Shown here: positions 6,543-12,698 of the stretch, in pieces | How positions within the stretch are numbered: the stretch's first letter is position 1 | Layout of the letters: each line of letters opens with the position of its first letter | Assembly (NCBI GenBank): GCA_035551935.1 | Contig: DASZMJ010000128.1 | Coordinates: forward strand, 1 to 12,903 | Source of the DNA: DASZMJ01 sp035551935 | Lineage (GTDB): Bacteria > Planctomycetota > Planctomycetia > Isosphaerales > Isosphaeraceae | DNA: 12,903 bases | Direction: 5' to 3' | Position numbers and translations under genes: made by a program | Notes under the pieces: model-generated | Databases searched by the model: none | What the model was told of the DNA's origin: nothing | What the model saw: only the letters and a program-made list of their open reading frames with translations

Positions 6543-7385
6543 TCAACGGTTGTGCGCCCGATAGCGTTCCGCCTTCGCCCGGATCATCCCGGCCTGCCGG
6601 CGCGGCCGGCGCAGGCCGACCGCGCGGCGATAGAGCCGCCAGAATCGGAGCCGGTCGCGGTCGTCGATCCCGGCGACGTCATAGGTCGAGTAAAGGAGTT
6701 GCCCCAGGTCCTTCCGGCGCCACCGCGGCGCCGACCAGCGATGCTCGCCGAGGCGGTGCAGGTCGATCAAGGTCAGCCGCGACCCCGGCCGCGCGCGCGG
6801 AGTCGTGTCGAGGAAAAAATGACATAAATATAAATCTTTGTGGAAAACATAAGATTGGTGCAGCTTCGCCACCATGCCGGCCATCTCGGCGAGGATCGAC
6901 CGTTTCCACGCGGCGAACTCCGGCGCGGGCATCGTCTTGGCGAGCGAGGGGAGGATCTCGTTCAGCTCGACGGCGCCGGTCAGCTCGGCGACCATGAGGA
7001 AGCTCGACAGGCGTCCCCAGGGGCCGATCCGCTCGCCGACGGCGACGGCGTCGGGCACGGCGATCCCGAGGGCTCGGGCCCGTTCGAGGTGGGCCCACTC
7101 GGCCGCGGCGGGCGAGTGCTTGCCGCCGGGATCGACGAGGGCCCGCAGCCGCGCCGACCAGGGGAGCCGCTCGTGCCGCTTGAGGTAGACCGACAGCTCG
7201 CCCCGGGGGGAATCGAACCGCACGCGGGCCGTCGACCGACCTTGCTTGGCGTGGTAGCGGTCGCGGGCGTCGAGGTCCATCACCGTCGCCTCGAGGTCCT
7301 CGGGCAAGGCGGCGCGATACCCCTCGGCGAGCCACGCCCAGCGCGTCCCCTCGGTCAGGCGTTGCAGGAAGGTGCCGTGGCTCAA
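6543..7385 (-). CDS. LPS core kinase, WaaP/Kdo-kinase (InaA) family
   Basis: A 280-aa kinase-fold protein likely to phosphorylate a sugar of the LPS core in the cytoplasm. Key residues: ATP Lys69 in VYLKRH, Glu96 in AAEW, the catalytic loop HKDLYLCHFFLD (182-193, Asp184), which parallels the HRDCYICHFLL type of enterobacterial WaaP, and the metal-binding IDLHRLGEHR (207-216, Asp208). The usual C-terminal KDLGQLLYST follows. The start is a TTG at 7385 that overlaps the TGA of the upstream GT39-type gene as TTGA, with GGGAGGG about 10 nt before; residues after it (FLQRLTEGTRWAW) look like part of the family's N-terminus, while longer ATG-started versions only read the neighbour's shadow. The catalytic loop is encoded by a strongly AT-rich patch (6811-6860), very unlike the surrounding codon use. 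The exact sugar phosphorylated is unknown. Confidence 0.87.
   Translation of the reverse strand: MSHGTFLQRLTEGTRWAWLAEGYRAALPEDLEATVMDLDARDRYHAKQGRSTARVRFDSPRGELSVYLKRHERLPWSARLRALVDPGGKHSPAAAEWAHLERARALGIAVPDAVAVGERIGPWGRLSSFLMVAELTGAVELNEILPSLAKTMPAPEFAAWKRSILAEMAGMVAKLHQSYVFHKDLYLCHFFLDTTPRARPGSRLTLIDLHRLGEHRWSAPRWRRKDLGQLLYSTYDVAGIDDRDRLRFWRLYRRAVGLRRPRRQAGMIRAKAERYRAHNR
6811..6860. other. AT-rich island inside the WaaP-like kinase gene
   Basis: By hand count 13 of 50 bases are G or C (26%), while flanking DNA is GC-dominated. On the minus strand it reads codons such as TCT, TAT, GTT, AAA, GAT, TTA (twice), TGT, CAT and TTT, nearly all avoided elsewhere in this gene. The island encodes SYVFHKDLYLCHFF, the catalytic loop, and includes a run of six T. 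The frame continues unbroken on both sides. Confidence 0.95.
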
Positions 7386-8947
7386 CGCGTCAGGCCCTCC
7401 CACGAAGCCGGCCGTCGGAACCGGAAGACGCGGACGCCCGACCCCTCGCGAGGGCCCGGGAAGCGCGCGACCGGCTCCGCCGCGAAGCCGAGGATCGCCC
7501 GCAACGTCTCCCCCCGCCGGCTCGGGGCCGCCAGCTCGTCGTCGCCGACGACGACGAAGGCCAGCCGCGCGTCGGTCAACGCCTGCCGGACGTGCCAGTA
7601 GTCGTACGCATTCAAGCCCGAGACGAACGCCGCCCACCCCCTCGTGTCGAGCACCGCGTCGCCGTACTTCGCGTGGTCGAGCAGCCAGCGGCCGGCCTCG
7701 GAATGGCACGCGCGGCTCTCGTGGCTGCTGCCGCGGGCCTGCAAGGCGATGCCGAGACCGAGGAGCGCGACGAGGAACGACGCCCCGAGGGCCCGCGCCG
7801 TCGCGCCGTTCCATCCCATGAGGGCCGACAGGCGCCGGCCGATCAGGACCAACGCCGCGGCGGACCAGGGGACCGAGAGCAGGACGATCGGCAGCACGTG
7901 CCGGCCCGAGAGGTAGCCGAGCGTCGCCGCGTGGCGGGCGAGGGCGACCGCATCAACGACGAGGAAGACCACGACGAGCCGCTTCGCCGGCCCCGCGACG
8001 GCCCGCGCCCGGATCGCCCCCCAGAGCGCCAGCACGGCGAACGCCCAGGCCATCCACTCGACCCACTTCGTGGCGAGGCGCCGGGCGGCGTCGAGCCAGC
8101 CGCGCGTCGGCACATGCCCGGACTCCTCCTTGGCCGAGAAGTCCCAGCGCGGGTCGTCGAGCCCCTTCGGCAGGCCGTGCCCGACCGCCTTCGGCGCGGC
8201 TTTCGCGCTCGGCGATTGCGACGTCGCGATCCGCAGCGCGAGCTTCTCCGAGACCTCCCCTTTGACGATCGCGTACGACCCGACCATCGCCAGGAAGGCC
8301 AGGCCGAGCGGCGCCCAACGTGCCCCCAACCCCTTCGTCGGGTGGGCACCGCCCACCCGACGGGAGGAGATCGTCGCCGTGATCAAGACGGCGACGGGGA
8401 TGAGGGCGACTTCCGGGCGCGCCAGGAAGCCGAGGCCCGCGACCAGGCCGCTCGCGACCGACGCCGACCATCCGCGTCCGTCGAGGGCGGCCACGCCGAG
8501 CCGGAGCGCGCCCAGGGAGCAGAGCAGGGCGACGCTGTCGGCGAGCGTGTCGTGGCCGACGCGGGCGGGCAGGGGCAGCAGGACGAAGAGGAGGGTGGCC
8601 AGCGTCGCCGTGCGAGCGTCGAAGAGGCGACGAACGAGGCCATGCAGGGGGATCAAGAGCGCGATCGCCGCGAGGGCCGAGACGCCCTGAGCGGCCAGCC
8701 ACCACGACTCGGGACCGCGCCGCTCGAAGTTCGCGACGATCGGCCGCGCGAGGGCGACGAGGGCCGGGTAGAGCGGGTGCCGGTCGGTCCCGCGGACGAC
8801 GTCGGCCCAAGGGCGTTGGTGGAAGGCGCGGGCGACGCGGATGAAGATCAGGCCGTCCTGCGCGGGCAAGGTCGCGCGGGCCATGCCCCAGGCGTGCAAG
8901 GCCGTCGCCAGCACGATGACTCCGCCCAGGCCGCGACGGCACGCCAT
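7382..8947 (-). CDS. Multi-pass membrane glycosyltransferase, GT39/PMT-like (GT-C fold)
   Basis: A 521-aa integral inner-membrane protein with about ten hydrophobic helices, likely a lipid-phosphate-sugar-dependent transferase acting on the periplasmic side. The first extracytoplasmic loop holds the family pattern AQDGLIFIRVARAF (29-42, putative catalytic Asp31) followed by RHPLYPALVAL (56-66). Further helices lie near 88-103, 113-127, 165-190, 212-228, 297-312, 323-340, 350-370 and 385-403, with a soluble C-terminal part (about 410-521). Residues 196-204 (RRVGGAHPT) are encoded by an inserted palindromic repeat at 8336-8362, just before the helix starting near 212. The ATG at 8947 follows a good GGGAGGG site and opens the first helix; a longer reading to 9310 only shadows the neighbouring epimerase. 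The gene ends by a TTGA overlap with the WaaP-like gene. Specificity could be for LPS or for another surface glycan; the family alone cannot tell. Confidence 0.82.
   Translation of the reverse strand: MACRRGLGGVIVLATALHAWGMARATLPAQDGLIFIRVARAFHQRPWADVVRGTDRHPLYPALVALARPIVANFERRGPESWWLAAQGVSALAAIALLIPLHGLVRRLFDARTATLATLLFVLLPLPARVGHDTLADSVALLCSLGALRLGVAALDGRGWSASVASGLVAGLGFLARPEVALIPVAVLITATISSRRVGGAHPTKGLGARWAPLGLAFLAMVGSYAIVKGEVSEKLALRIATSQSPSAKAAPKAVGHGLPKGLDDPRWDFSAKEESGHVPTRGWLDAARRLATKWVEWMAWAFAVLALWGAIRARAVAGPAKRLVVVFLVVDAVALARHAATLGYLSGRHVLPIVLLSVPWSAAALVLIGRRLSALMGWNGATARALGASFLVALLGLGIALQARGSSHESRACHSEAGRWLLDHAKYGDAVLDTRGWAAFVSGLNAYDYWHVRQALTDARLAFVVVGDDELAAPSRRGETLRAILGFAAEPVARFPGPREGSGVRVFRFRRPASWEGLTR
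8336..8362. repeat. Palindromic repeat embedded in the GT39-type coding sequence
   Basis: CGTCGGGTGGGC (8336-8347) and GCCCACCCGACG (8351-8362) are perfect 12-bp reverse complements around a 3-nt loop. The reading frame passes through it and gives RRVGGAHPT. The core GGTGGGCACCGCCCACC resembles a dispersed intergenic repeat I know from planctomycete and cyanobacterial DNA; that recollection needs a search to confirm. Confidence 0.88.
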
Positions 8948-9005
8948 CGAGGTCCCTCCCTGAACCCGGCCCATCAACGGCGCAATCCATTCGCCGCGGG
9001 CCGCG

Positions 9006-9034
9006 AGTCTAGGCCCGATCGCCGCGCCGGGCAA
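9006..9034 (-). promoter_or_regulatory. Candidate internal promoter ahead of the GT39-type gene
   Basis: On the minus strand TTGCCC (9029-9034) and TAGACT (9006-9011) are separated by exactly 17 nt and match sigma70 hexamers at 4/6 each. The -10 box includes the TAG stop of the upstream epimerase. The 61-nt gap here (8948-9008) is the longest inside the LPS cluster proper. It could give the five downstream genes their own transcript. Confidence 0.42.
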
Positions 9035-9977
9035 GGGCAATCGCGGGATTGCGGATGGTCGAATGCGGAGTGCGGACGGCCGCTTTCGGCCCCATGCGAT
9101 TTGCCGCCCAGAGATCGGCCAGGGTCTGCTCCCAGGGGATCGCGGGGCGCCAGCCGGTCTCGGCGACGATCTTGCGGATATCAGCGCGAGAGTCGGCGGG
9201 GCTCGACGGGCCAGCGTGGTGGGCGTGGGGCTCCAGCACGACCCGGCGGCCGCTGAGCCGGATGAGGGCGTCGAGGCCGTCGCCGACGCGCCGCGATCGA
9301 CCGGTGCCAACGTGGTAGACCTGGCCCGGTCGGCCGCGGCGGGCGAGGGCGACCAGGGCCGCGGCGGCGTCGCGGACGTCGAGGAAATCGCGTCGGGAGT
9401 CGAGGTCGCCGACGGTCAGGAGGACCGGATCGGGGCCCGGCGCGGCCAGGTCGCGGGCATACCGTCCGAGGGCCTGCGAAGCGGGCAGGCCCGGGCCGAT
9501 CGGGTTGAACAGCCGGGCCACGACGACCTCCAATGGCTTTGAGGCAGCGAGGGCGAGCCGACTCGCGCACCACTTGCTCAGCGCATACGGGCCGGCCGGC
9601 CGGCAGGGTTTGTCCTCCACGATCGGCAAGTCCTCGACCGGCACCGGTCCCAGCTCCGCCGCCGAGCCGGCCAGCACGAGCCGCGCCCGACGGCCCGCGA
9701 GGGCGGCGAGCAGGTTGGCCGTGCCTCCCGTGTTGATCCGGTACAGCCGGCATGCGGGCGCGGGCGGCACGAGTGCCGCGAGGTGGAACACGAGCCGGGG
9801 CCGGACGACATCGACGGCGCGCGCGAGAGCGTCGGCGTCGTCGATGTCGCCGGGAATGTGCTCGGTGTCCGTCTTACGCCGGCCGAACGTGACGACCGGG
9901 CCGATCTCGACGAGTGCCGCCAGGAGGTGCCGGCCGAGGAAGCCCGAGCCGCCGGTCACGAGCACCGGGCCGATCAT
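9009..9977 (-). CDS. NAD-dependent epimerase/dehydratase (extended SDR)
   Basis: A 322-aa cytoplasmic Rossmann-fold enzyme that probably epimerises, dehydrates or reduces a nucleotide sugar for the surrounding glycosyltransferases. Seen: the NAD-binding TGGSGFLGRHLL (8-19), DID (44-46), HLAALVPPAP (65-74), Ser105 in LAGSAAELG, the catalytic YALSK (Tyr131, Lys135), ARLFNPIGPG after the active site, and a substrate-side RDFLDVRDAA. The start ATG at 9977 overlaps the TGA of the heptosyltransferase gene as ATGA and has GAGG about 8 nt upstream, indicating coupled translation. The last 25 or so residues (after DLWAANRMG) are not typical of the family and come from a repetitive-looking stretch (GCGGAT, AATGCGGAGTGCGGA on the plus strand, about 9051-9076), so the C-terminus may have been extended by repeat DNA. 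The substrate is not known; GalE- or RfbD-like roles are both possible. Confidence 0.87.
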   Translation of the reverse strand: MIGPVLVTGGSGFLGRHLLAALVEIGPVVTFGRRKTDTEHIPGDIDDADALARAVDVVRPRLVFHLAALVPPAPACRLYRINTGGTANLLAALAGRRARLVLAGSAAELGPVPVEDLPIVEDKPCRPAGPYALSKWCASRLALAASKPLEVVVARLFNPIGPGLPASQALGRYARDLAAPGPDPVLLTVGDLDSRRDFLDVRDAAAALVALARRGRPGQVYHVGTGRSRRVGDGLDALIRLSGRRVVLEPHAHHAGPSSPADSRADIRKIVAETGWRPAIPWEQTLADLWAANRMGPKAAVRTPHSTIRNPAIALARRGDRA

Positions 9978-11035
9978 GCCGGGACCTCGATCAGGGCCCG
10001 ACGCGTGCCGAGCATCCGCGTTGCGACGGCGAAGACGGCGTCGGGGTCGAGCTCGCGCATGCAGCGGTGGTGGCCGAGCGGGCACGTCGGCCGCTGGCAC
10101 GGGCCGCAATCGACCGGGAGGAAGATGTGCGCGGCCCGGGGGTGGTACGTCCGCGTCCAGGCGATGTGCGTCGGTCCGAAGAGGGTCAGGCACGGGACGT
10201 CGAACGGCGCCGCGAAGTGGCGCGGGCCGGAGTCGGTCGTCACGAGCAAGGCCGACCGCCGGACGCAGGCCTTCGACAGGCCGATGCCGAGCGGCTCGTC
10301 GGCAAGGCTGACCACGTCGGGATGGCGAGCCCGACCGACGATCTCGATCGCCGCATCCCGCTCGGCCGGCCCGCAGAGGACGAGGACGTGGGCCCCGGCC
10401 TCGGTCGCGAGCCGTCGCGCCAGTTGCGCGAAATGCGCCGCCGGCCACGCCTTGGCCGGGCCGAACGCCCCGCCGGTGTTCAAGGTCACGACCGGCCCAC
10501 TTCGGGGCAGGCCCAGCCGCTCCCAGGCGCGATCGGCGGCCTGTTCGTCGGCCGCGGTCGTGGACAGCTCGGTGCGGACCGAGTCGGCCCGGCAGCCGAG
10601 CCGTCGGGCGATCTCGAGGTAATGATGCACGATCGGCGACGGCAAGCGTCGGCCGCGGTCGTCGGTCGGGAAGGAGAGCCGGTCCGTCAGCAGGGGCCCG
10701 CGCCCGCCCTTCGCGTAGCCGATCCGCCGCCGTGCGCCGCCGAGCGTCGCCAGGATCGCCGACCGGAACGAGTTCGGCAGCAAGACCGCCAGGTCGATCC
10801 GCTCGGCGCGGAGCCGGCGGACGATCCCGAAGGATCGGTGCTCGGTCATTCTTGAGCGAGGGTCGACGATCCAGAGGTCGTCGAACCACGGGCCGCCGTC
10901 GAGGGTCGCCGCCACGGCCGGCCTGGCGATGCCGACGATCGTCGCCCCCGCGAATCCCCGGCGCAACGCCCGCAAGGCCGGCGTCGCCATCACGCCGTCG
11001 CCGACGAGGTTCGGGCAGAAGACGGCGATCCGCAT
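9974..11035 (-). CDS. waaF: GT9 LPS heptosyltransferase, WaaF-like
   Basis: A 353-aa GT-B enzyme that transfers an ADP-activated heptose-type sugar to the growing LPS inner core at the cytoplasmic face of the inner membrane. The N-terminus MRIAVFCPNLVGDGVMATPALRALR (catalytic Asp13) is diagnostic for GT9, followed by GYAKGGRGPLLTDRL (107-120), LNTGGAFGPAKAWP (185-198) and VTTDSGPRHFAA with LFGPT (265-289) at the donor site. A Cys-rich segment (C310, C313, C318, C325) near the end is common in planctomycete-type WaaF homologues as I recall. The ATG at 11035 matches the family start; another ATG at 11068 would add 11 residues and overlap lpxK by 20 nt. The gene begins 13 nt after lpxK and ends in an ATGA overlap with the epimerase. 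The symbol is by family: the sugar may not be heptose in this organism, as no heptose-synthesis genes are in view. Confidence 0.85.
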   Translation of the reverse strand: MRIAVFCPNLVGDGVMATPALRALRRGFAGATIVGIARPAVAATLDGGPWFDDLWIVDPRSRMTEHRSFGIVRRLRAERIDLAVLLPNSFRSAILATLGGARRRIGYAKGGRGPLLTDRLSFPTDDRGRRLPSPIVHHYLEIARRLGCRADSVRTELSTTAADEQAADRAWERLGLPRSGPVVTLNTGGAFGPAKAWPAAHFAQLARRLATEAGAHVLVLCGPAERDAAIEIVGRARHPDVVSLADEPLGIGLSKACVRRSALLVTTDSGPRHFAAPFDVPCLTLFGPTHIAWTRTYHPRAAHIFLPVDCGPCQRPTCPLGHHRCMRELDPDAVFAVATRMLGTRRALIEVPA

Positions 11036-11048
11036 CCGTGCGCGCCCT

Positions 11049-12122
11049 TCAGTCGGATTCCGTTCCATCCCGCGCGGGCAGCAAGGCCGAGAGGGCCTCG
11101 TCGAGCACCTCGGCGCCGTCGAGGAATTCGAGGCCGATGCGCAACGCGAGCAGCGGGACCGGGCCGAGGCCCGGGGTCCGCAGCTTCACCGAATCCTTCT
11201 GGGTGGTCAAGGCCAGCCCGGCGCCGAGCGTGCGCGACCAGTCGGCCAGCTCGGCGACGTCGGCGGCCGAATACGGATGATGATCGGGGAAGGCCCGGAA
11301 CCCGGCGACCTCGACACCGAGCCCGGCCAGGGTCCGTCGGAACCCCTCGGGATTGCCGAGCCCGCAGAAGGCGACGGCCTTTTCCTTTTCGAGTCGATCG
11401 AGGCACCGGGAACGGCCCTCGGCGTCGATCAGGTCGCGCGGGGCGTGGCGGGCCTCGGCCCACCGCAAGGGGCCGGCCTGGCGCTCGGCCTCGGCGCGGA
11501 TCGCGGCCCGCGTCGGGGCGTCGACCAGGTCCGCCCGCGACAGGACGACCACCCCCGCGCGCTTCAGGCTACTCACGGGCTCCCTCAAGAGCCCGCGCGG
11601 GAAGAGCCGGCCGAGGCCGAACGGGTCGAGCGCATCGAGCAGGACGATGTCGAGGTCGCGCGCCAGCCTGCGGTGCTGGAAGCCGTCGTCGAGGACGAGC
11701 CACTCCGCCTCCAGCTCCTCGACGGCGATCCTCGCCAGCGCGACCCGGTCCGGATTCTGGAGGTGCGGCACGTCCGGCAGGTTGTCCTCGAGCACGCGCC
11801 CTTCGTCGTTGAGCCCTTCGGCCTGGCCATAGCCCCGGCTCAGGATCGCGACTCGGACGCCCCTCTCTCGCCCCCACCGCGCCACCCACTCGACCATCGG
11901 CGTCTTGCCCGTGCCGCCGAGGGTCAGGTTGCCGACCGAGATCACCGGCACTGCCGCCTTCTCGATCGCCTTCCCGCCCCGATCGAAGGCCCTGTTGCGC
12001 AGCGTCACCCCGATCCCATATCCCGCCCCCGCGACGCCCAATACGCCCCGCGCGAGGCTCGGTCCCACGCCGCGTGCCTCGCCGCGGATCAGGCGATGAT
12101 AGGAGGAGACGTCGAATCGCAA
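11049..12122 (-). CDS. lpxK: Tetraacyldisaccharide 4'-kinase
   Basis: A 357-aa enzyme (family usually 320-350) that phosphorylates the 4' position of the lipid A tetraacyl-disaccharide with ATP, on the cytoplasmic face of the inner membrane. Seen: an N-terminal amphipathic/hydrophobic segment (about 20-40), LRNRAFDRG (41-49), PVISVGNLTLGGTGKTP with the Walker A (59-75, Lys73), ILSRGYG (93-99), DDGFQHRRL (145-153; this catalytic/metal region includes Asp146 and His150), LLDALDPFGLGRLFPRGLLREP (161-182) and ALTTQKDSVKL near the end. The start is a TTG at 12122: an in-frame TGA lies 18 nt upstream and the nearby ATG and GTG are in other frames, so no better start exists in the conserved region. 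The Shine-Dalgarno match is weak (GGGATGG). It lies 15 nt after the small HicA-like pair and probably shares their transcript. Confidence 0.93.
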   Translation of the reverse strand: MRFDVSSYHRLIRGEARGVGPSLARGVLGVAGAGYGIGVTLRNRAFDRGGKAIEKAAVPVISVGNLTLGGTGKTPMVEWVARWGRERGVRVAILSRGYGQAEGLNDEGRVLEDNLPDVPHLQNPDRVALARIAVEELEAEWLVLDDGFQHRRLARDLDIVLLDALDPFGLGRLFPRGLLREPVSSLKRAGVVVLSRADLVDAPTRAAIRAEAERQAGPLRWAEARHAPRDLIDAEGRSRCLDRLEKEKAVAFCGLGNPEGFRRTLAGLGVEVAGFRAFPDHHPYSAADVAELADWSRTLGAGLALTTQKDSVKLRTPGLGPVPLLALRIGLEFLDGAEVLDEALSALLPARDGTESD

Positions 12123-12137
12123 GGGTCCATCCCGGGC

Positions 12138-12404
12138 TCACTCATGCTCGACCCGGATCAGCTCGAGGCCGACCCCGGCGCGCTCAATATCAGCAATCGC
12201 CGAAGTGAGTGCGATCCGGTACGAGGGCGCTTCCCGATCGAAATCGATGCGGAGGACCCCCTCGCAGATCGAGATGTGCGAATCGTCGCACCCCACCTCG
12301 AAGATCGCGTCCACGACCTCTTCAGACAAATCATGATATTCGCCTGCAAAGACGAGAGTGAAGCTGTACGTCGCGCAGGCCGTCCGGGTCTTGGCTGTGC
12401 TCAT
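12138..12404 (-). CDS. Small protein of a coupled pair; possible HicB-like antitoxin
   Basis: An 88-aa cytoplasmic protein of unassigned function. Its likely secondary structure is strand (TYSFTLVFAG, 12-21), helix (SEEVVDAIFEVG, 27-38), two strands (HISICEGVLRIDFDRE, 43-58), helix (SYRIALTSAIADIERAG, 61-77) and a last strand (LELIRVE, 80-86), a beta-alpha-beta-beta-alpha-beta order that would suit a small ferredoxin-like fold. The ATG at 12404 overlaps the TGA of the upstream gene as ATGA and has GAGGA 7 nt before it, so the two are translated together. Order and sizes (basic 82-aa first, acidic 88-aa second) parallel hicAB toxin-antitoxin loci, but I see no DNA-binding domain and the HicB assignment is inference. 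I recall similar paired hypothetical genes in other bacteria, without a named function. Confidence 0.72.
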   Translation of the reverse strand: MSTAKTRTACATYSFTLVFAGEYHDLSEEVVDAIFEVGCDDSHISICEGVLRIDFDREAPSYRIALTSAIADIERAGVGLELIRVEHE

Positions 12405-12649
12405 GGCGTCCTCGGGGCGGTGTGGGGGCAGCGATCGACGTCACGCCGGATTCGCTCGGCGTGCCCTTCCGGATTGCGAGGCGTGGACCAGACCGGTGTC
12501 ATACAACCACCGCGTTGGCCGAACGGGCAGCGAAGTTGGCCCCAGGAATGGCCGCGGGAGATCGTCAGGACCCAGCCATGATCCTCAGCATACTGCACCG
12601 CGGCCTCGATCTCCTTATTCGGATGCCTCGGCCGCCGACCGTTTGCCAT
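12401..12649 (-). CDS. Small basic protein, HicA-like candidate toxin
   Basis: An 82-aa basic protein. The pattern is helix (KEIEAAVQYAEDHGW, 12-26), strand (VLTISRGHSWGQLRCP, 27-42), strand (GCMTPVWSTP, 48-57) and helix (GHAERIRRDVDRCP, 62-75). This alpha-beta-beta-(beta)-alpha order with a His after Gly (SRGH, His34) is reminiscent of HicA, an mRNA interferase of the dsRBD fold, whose catalytic His sits in a G-S-H turn. Cys41, Cys49 and Cys74 with His75 could alternatively bind a metal. The start ATG at 12649 follows a strong GGAGGAG; the in-frame ATG at 12766 would add an Arg-rich leader that overlaps the neighbouring gene. It ends in an ATGA overlap with the 88-aa partner. A candidate promoter (12670-12698) lies just upstream. 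Function is inferred from fold pattern and arrangement only. Confidence 0.72.
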   Translation of the reverse strand: MANGRRPRHPNKEIEAAVQYAEDHGWVLTISRGHSWGQLRCPFGQRGGCMTPVWSTPRNPEGHAERIRRDVDRCPHTAPRTP

Positions 12650-12669
12650 CGCTCCTCCATCCCCGTCCA

Positions 12670-12698
12670 ATTGTAGCGTCTCTACTCCTACCCCTCTA
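12670..12698 (-). promoter_or_regulatory. Candidate promoter for the small gene pair and possibly lpxK operon
   Basis: On the minus strand TACAAT (12670-12675, 5/6 to the -10 consensus) lies 17 nt after TAGAGG (12693-12698, 3/6 to the -35). The start point would fall about 12 nt before the ATG at 12649, leaving room for the GGAGGAG ribosome site. It overlaps the end of the upstream partial gene. Confidence 0.35.

Noticed and set aside
6815..6825. Frameshift in the WaaP-like gene at the run of six A/T
   Set aside because: The same frame carries the catalytic loop before the run and the IDLHRLG motif after it, so no shift is needed.
7592..9256. 554-aa plus-strand frame antisense to the GT39-type gene
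   Set aside because: Arg/Glu/Asp-rich shadow of hydrophobic codons on the other strand; no motif.
9009..10889. 626-aa fusion of the epimerase with an N-terminal part
   Set aside because: The N-terminal 304 residues are the shadow of the heptosyltransferase gene; the real start is the ATGA-coupled ATG at 9977.
10929..12581. 550-aa plus-strand frame antisense to lpxK and the small gene pair
   Set aside because: Shadow frame; lpxK signature motifs lie on the minus strand throughout.
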